From NCBI GenBank assembly GCA_026713745.1, contig JAPONU010000415.1, positions 1 through 24,212 on the forward strand: a stretch of DNA of 24,212 nt, given 5' to 3'. This document shows positions 21,469 to 24,212 of the stretch, piece by piece (the first letter of the stretch is position 1; every line of letters starts with the position of its first letter). Below the pieces are notes generated by a model, which saw nothing but the letters and a program-made list of their open reading frames with translations, had not been told where the DNA came from and ran no database searches. Made by a program: the position numbers and the translations under genes. Origin of the DNA: a bacterium. Its GTDB lineage: Bacteria; Actinomycetota; Acidimicrobiia; Acidimicrobiales; CATQHL01.

Positions 21469-22719
21469 TCAGGCCTTCGCGGCGGCTTTGAAGTTGTAGC
21501 CCTCGTCGCTGCGGCGGGGCGGCGCTTTGCGGGCGAGTGCGGCCTCGATGGCGGGGGCGAGGCGCTCGCACTTGCGCTCCCACTGCTGCGGGTGGCGCTC
21601 GGCGAACTCGCCGATCACCTCAGCACCCATGAGCTCCAGCGACTCGCAGATCTGGGTGTGGGGGACCCGCCCCATCTGGGCCATGAAGATGACCTGGTCG
21701 ATGCCGGCCTCCTCGTAGCGGCGAAGCAGCGAACGCACCTGCTCGGGCGTCCCGATGGCGCCGCGCAGTCCCAGGACGCCCAGGTCACCGTAGGAGGCGC
21801 CGAGCGCCCCGCCCGTCTGTCCCGCGTCCTCACGGCGGAACCCCGCCCGCTCCCGGTTGGCCAGAAACTCCTGCCACACATCGGTGCGCCCGGGACGGTG
21901 ATCGCCGAAGGCGTAGTAGTGGAGCAGCGCGTAGCCGAAGAAGTGCGCTGAGTCGAGTCCCCGGTCGACGGCGGTCTGCTCGTCGGGATGGCACATAAGC
22001 GGCAGAACGATGGCGATCCGCGGGTTCACCGCGAAGCCCGCCGGCATGCAGTCGGCCGAGGCGATGATCGACTCGTATTCCGCCACCCAATCGGCCGCCC
22101 GCTCGGGCTCGATGAACTGGAACGACAGAGCGCCGACGCCGCTACGAGCGGCCAGCAGGATGGTCTCCCGGCGACTGCAGGCCACCCACAACGGCGGGTG
22201 CGGCTTCTGCAGCGGCTTGGGCACGACGTTGCGCGGCGGCATCCGGAGCCACTTGCCGTCCCAGCCGGCGAACGGCTCCTCCACCATCATGCGGGCCAGG
22301 GCCTCGATGTGATCGGTCCACTGCTCCCGCTTCGTGTCCCAATCCACGCCGAAGCCGCCGAGTTCGGCCCGCGAGGACGCCTCGCCGGTGCCGAGGTCCA
22401 CCCGGCCGTCGGACAGGAGATCGAGGGTCGCTGCCCGCTCAGCCACCCGGGCGGTGTGGTTGAACTCCAGCGGCAACTGCACGATGCCGTGGCCCAGCCG
22501 GATGCGCTGCGTCACGGCGGCGACCGCTCCCAGGAACACCTCCGGCGCGGCAGAGTGGCTGTACTCCTCCAGGAAGTGGTGCTCCACCTCCCACACGTAG
22601 TCGAACCCCAGACGGTCGGCCAGCGTGACCTGCTCGAGGCACTCCCGGTAGAGGCGGTGCTCGTCGCCCGGTTCCCACGGCCGCGGCAACTGCATCTCGT
22701 AGAACAAGCCGAACTGCAT
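21469..22719 (-). CDS. LLM class flavin-dependent oxidoreductase (luciferase-like)
   Basis: 416 residues. The start is ATG 22717-22719 with GGAGGA 5 nt upstream; the longer ORF above it is only repeat-derived Arg/Pro sequence. Luciferase-like monooxygenase features include a TIM-barrel N-terminus MQFGLFYEMQLPRPW, WEVEHHFLEEYSHSAAPEVFLGA, RIRLGHGIVQLPLEFNHTARVAER, then LLSDGRVDLGTGEASS. A typical C-terminal GTPEQVRSLLRRYEEAGIDQVIF is present. The family uses FMNH2 or F420 to oxidise or reduce small molecules; the cofactor and substrate cannot be told apart here, though actinobacterial members often use F420. It is divergent from the sensor kinase, with a repeat-filled 342-bp spacer. Confidence 0.9.
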   Translation of the reverse strand: MQFGLFYEMQLPRPWEPGDEHRLYRECLEQVTLADRLGFDYVWEVEHHFLEEYSHSAAPEVFLGAVAAVTQRIRLGHGIVQLPLEFNHTARVAERAATLDLLSDGRVDLGTGEASSRAELGGFGVDWDTKREQWTDHIEALARMMVEEPFAGWDGKWLRMPPRNVVPKPLQKPHPPLWVACSRRETILLAARSGVGALSFQFIEPERAADWVAEYESIIASADCMPAGFAVNPRIAIVLPLMCHPDEQTAVDRGLDSAHFFGYALLHYYAFGDHRPGRTDVWQEFLANRERAGFRREDAGQTGGALGASYGDLGVLGLRGAIGTPEQVRSLLRRYEEAGIDQVIFMAQMGRVPHTQICESLELMGAEVIGEFAERHPQQWERKCERLAPAIEAALARKAPPRRSDEGYNFKAAAKA

Positions 22720-22815
22720 GATTCCTCCGAACCGGCAGCAACCCGAGCCGGGACGCTGCGCCGTCGTCGGCACTGTGCAGTCCAGTGTAGGAACGAGACA
22801 CAACGCGGTCCGGGC

Positions 22816-23000
22816 GGCGAGGGACCGGCGGCGAGCGGTCCAGGCCACCGGTCGGCGAGGGACCGGCGGCGAGCGGTCCAGGCCACCGGTCGGCGAGCGG
22901 TCCGGTCGGCGAGCGGTCCGGGCCACCGGTCGGCGAGCGGTCCAGGCGGCAAGCGGTCCAGGCGGCGAGCGGTGCGGTCCACCGGTCGGCGAGCTGTCCG
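22816..23000 (+). repeat. Minisatellite-like nested repeat
   Basis: A 38-bp unit occurs exactly twice in tandem (22816-22853, 22854-22891). It is followed to about 23000 by degenerate shorter units built on GGCGAGCGGTCC with GGCCACCGGTC interspersed. Unit length varies (about 12-40 bp), so this is a nested array rather than a simple repeat. Confidence 0.85.
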
Positions 23001-23047
23001 GCGGACCGCACCGTCGGGGCGCGACCGGCCCCCGGCAGGGGCTCCGT

Positions 23048-23053
23048 TACGAT
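23048..23053 (+). promoter_or_regulatory. -10 box (TACGAT) of pdtaS-like gene
   Basis: TACGAT ends 8 nt before the GTG at 23062, with no Shine-Dalgarno, again the leaderless pattern. The spacing is identical to that before the gene at 813. The upstream repeat field may supply additional binding sites. Confidence 0.45.
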
Positions 23054-23061
23054 CGAACGGT

Positions 23062-24212
23062 GTGAGCAGCGACGAGAACCTGCGCCGGGCACTGGCCGGC
23101 CTGAGCGAGCCCGAGCGGCTTCACCACGAATGGCTCGTCACCACGACCGCGCTGCTGGCGGACATCTCCTTCGCCGACATCCTGGTACTGCTGCCGATCC
23201 TCGACGCAGCCGGCGACGGCGCCGACGGCGGAGGGCGATTCGTCGTCACCGCCCACAGCCGCCCCGTCACGAGCCAGACGGTGCATCCCGACGACCTCTT
23301 CGGCCTCGCAGTAACCGCCGCCGAGCGGCCGCTGGCCGCACTGGCGCTGCAGACCGGGACGAGCGCCAACGGCGGTGCCTACCTTCCCGGCCGGCACCGC
23401 TGGGTGCAGTCCCTTGCCGTTCCCGTGAACTTCGCCAACCGGACGATCGCCGTGCTGCTGCGGGAGTTCCCCTCGGTGAGCGAACGGGTCTGGGGACGGT
23501 TGGAGACCACCTACTTCGGGCTCTTCCGCCGCCTGGCGGGCATGATTGCCGACGGTGTCTACCCCTACGCCGGCGGGCCCGAGGACCATGACCATCCGCC
23601 ACGGGTCGGCGACGGTGTCATCGTCCTGGACGCCTGGCAACGGGTGGAGTACCTCACGCCGAACGCCCACTCGGCGCTGCGCCGCCTCGGCATCAACGGC
23701 GGCCCGACCGGCCGCCGCCTGGCCGAGGTGGGGATCGAGCCTCGGGCGCTGAAGCTCGCGGTCTCGACAGCGCTGCCGCACACCGAGGAGATCGAGCGCA
23801 ACGGCCACAGCGTCGTGGTGCGCTGCATGCCGCTGATCCAGGAGGACACGCTCACCGGCGTCCTGGTGCTGGTGCGGGACATCACCGAACTGCGCAGGGT
23901 GGACCGCCTGCTGATCACCAAGAACGCCGCCCTCGCCGAGGTGCACCACCGCGTGAAGAACAACCTGCAGACGGTGTCGTCCCTGCTCAGCCTGCAGAGC
24001 CGCTGGTTGGAGAGCCCCGAGGCCAAGGACGCACTCGCCGAGTCGGCGAGGCGGATTCGCCTGATCGCCGCCGTACACGAGATCCTCAGCGGGCCCGACG
24101 GCGACAGCACCACCTTCGAGAGCGTCGTGGCCTCGCTCTCCTCGCTGCTGCGGGAGTCCCTGGCCCCACCGAACGCACCGATCTCCATCGAGGTCTCCGG
24201 AGCCGTCGGCCC
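23062..24212 (+). CDS. pdtaS: PdtaS-like sensor histidine kinase (3' end outside window)
   Basis: 383 residues are visible; the reading frame is still open at the window end. The order is an N-terminal GAF-like sensor domain (to about residue 175), a PAS-like domain (about 185-280: VGDGVIVLDAWQRVEYLTPNA ... GVLVLVRDITELRR), then the HisKA_2 dimerisation/phosphoacceptor segment EVHHRVKNNLQTVSSLL. The phosphorylated residue should be His296, the His preceding RVKNNL. This layout is that of PdtaS, the actinobacterial kinase that pairs with the RNA-binding response regulator PdtaR. The HATPase domain (~120 residues) should follow beyond 24212. It starts at GTG 23062, preceded by TACGAT at 8 nt. 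No pdtaR is in view. Confidence 0.85.
   Translation, partial: MSSDENLRRALAGLSEPERLHHEWLVTTTALLADISFADILVLLPILDAAGDGADGGGRFVVTAHSRPVTSQTVHPDDLFGLAVTAAERPLAALALQTGTSANGGAYLPGRHRWVQSLAVPVNFANRTIAVLLREFPSVSERVWGRLETTYFGLFRRLAGMIADGVYPYAGGPEDHDHPPRVGDGVIVLDAWQRVEYLTPNAHSALRRLGINGGPTGRRLAEVGIEPRALKLAVSTALPHTEEIERNGHSVVVRCMPLIQEDTLTGVLVLVRDITELRRVDRLLITKNAALAEVHHRVKNNLQTVSSLLSLQSRWLESPEAKDALAESARRIRLIAAVHEILSGPDGDSTTFESVVASLSSLLRESLAPPNAPISIEVSGAVG

Larger units (their letters stand above)
22720..23061. other. 342-bp divergent spacer between LLM and pdtaS genes
   Basis: No gene is supported here; the ORFs that cross it are Arg/Pro repeats. The portion from ~22810 to ~23000 is a degenerate tandem repeat. 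The portion at 23041-23061 carries the kinase promoter, and the Shine-Dalgarno for the LLM gene lies at 22723-22730. Nothing else is recognised. Confidence 0.6.

Noticed and set aside
22720..22926. N-terminal extension of the LLM flavoprotein
   Set aside because: It is Arg/Pro repeat sequence translated from the minisatellite; the ATG at 22719 has a good Shine-Dalgarno and begins the family's usual N-terminus.
22816..23000. CRISPR array
   Set aside because: Units are contiguous and degenerate with no unique spacers, and no cas genes are present. This is a minisatellite-type array.

Overview
The window is high-GC DNA with strong G/C bias at third codon positions, few spacers and frequent GTG starts. 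Several starts lie 6-8 nt after a TANNNT box, which suggests leaderless transcripts. With a PdtaS-type sensor kinase, an LLM-class flavoprotein, Rieske oxygenases and a secreted protein carrying a repeated 'RLLPxxR...WLxSSP' motif, this points to an actinobacterium, most likely an uncultured or marine Acidimicrobiia member. That placement is inference from family content, not a database result.

Layout. 1-2.3 kb: a YjdF/DUF2238-like membrane protein (-) divergent from a secreted repeat/TIM-barrel-like protein (+). 2.3-3.2 kb: an N-truncated DarG (antitoxin of the DarT DNA ADP-ribosyltransferase) with no darT beside it. 3.2-3.55 kb: a non-coding stretch with a duplicated darG 3' end, a 10-C tract and a possible promoter. 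3.55-14.2 kb: a co-directional four-gene cluster: a DUF499 ATPase split by a frameshift at an 11-C tract, a small DUF7680-like protein, a DUF1156 adenine-type DNA methyltransferase, and a PLD-nuclease/SNF2-helicase fusion. This is a predicted anti-phage methylation/helicase system. 14.2-16.4 kb: a compact three-gene unit (TIGR04255 protein, HTH protein, Cys/His-motif protein) behind an operator-like repeat. It ends in a hairpin that contains the stop codons of two convergent genes.

16.4-19.4 kb: a metabolic section with an SDR dehydrogenase (-) divergent from two tandemly duplicated Rieske oxygenases (+). 19.5-21.25 kb: a second accessory patch on the minus strand, with a single-chain nucleotidyltransferase-HEPN protein and an overlapping DUF4160/DUF2442 pair. 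21.5-24.2 kb: an LLM-class flavin oxidoreductase (-) and a PdtaS-like kinase (+, cut by the window edge), separated by a minisatellite-like repeat field.

Taken together, 2.3-16.4 kb and 19.5-21.3 kb look like a defence/toxin-antitoxin island embedded in ordinary metabolic genes. The two most notable points are the poly-C tracts in and before the DUF499 gene, which could be a phase switch or an assembly error, and the little-characterised TIGR04255-HTH-Cys/His module with its own operator.
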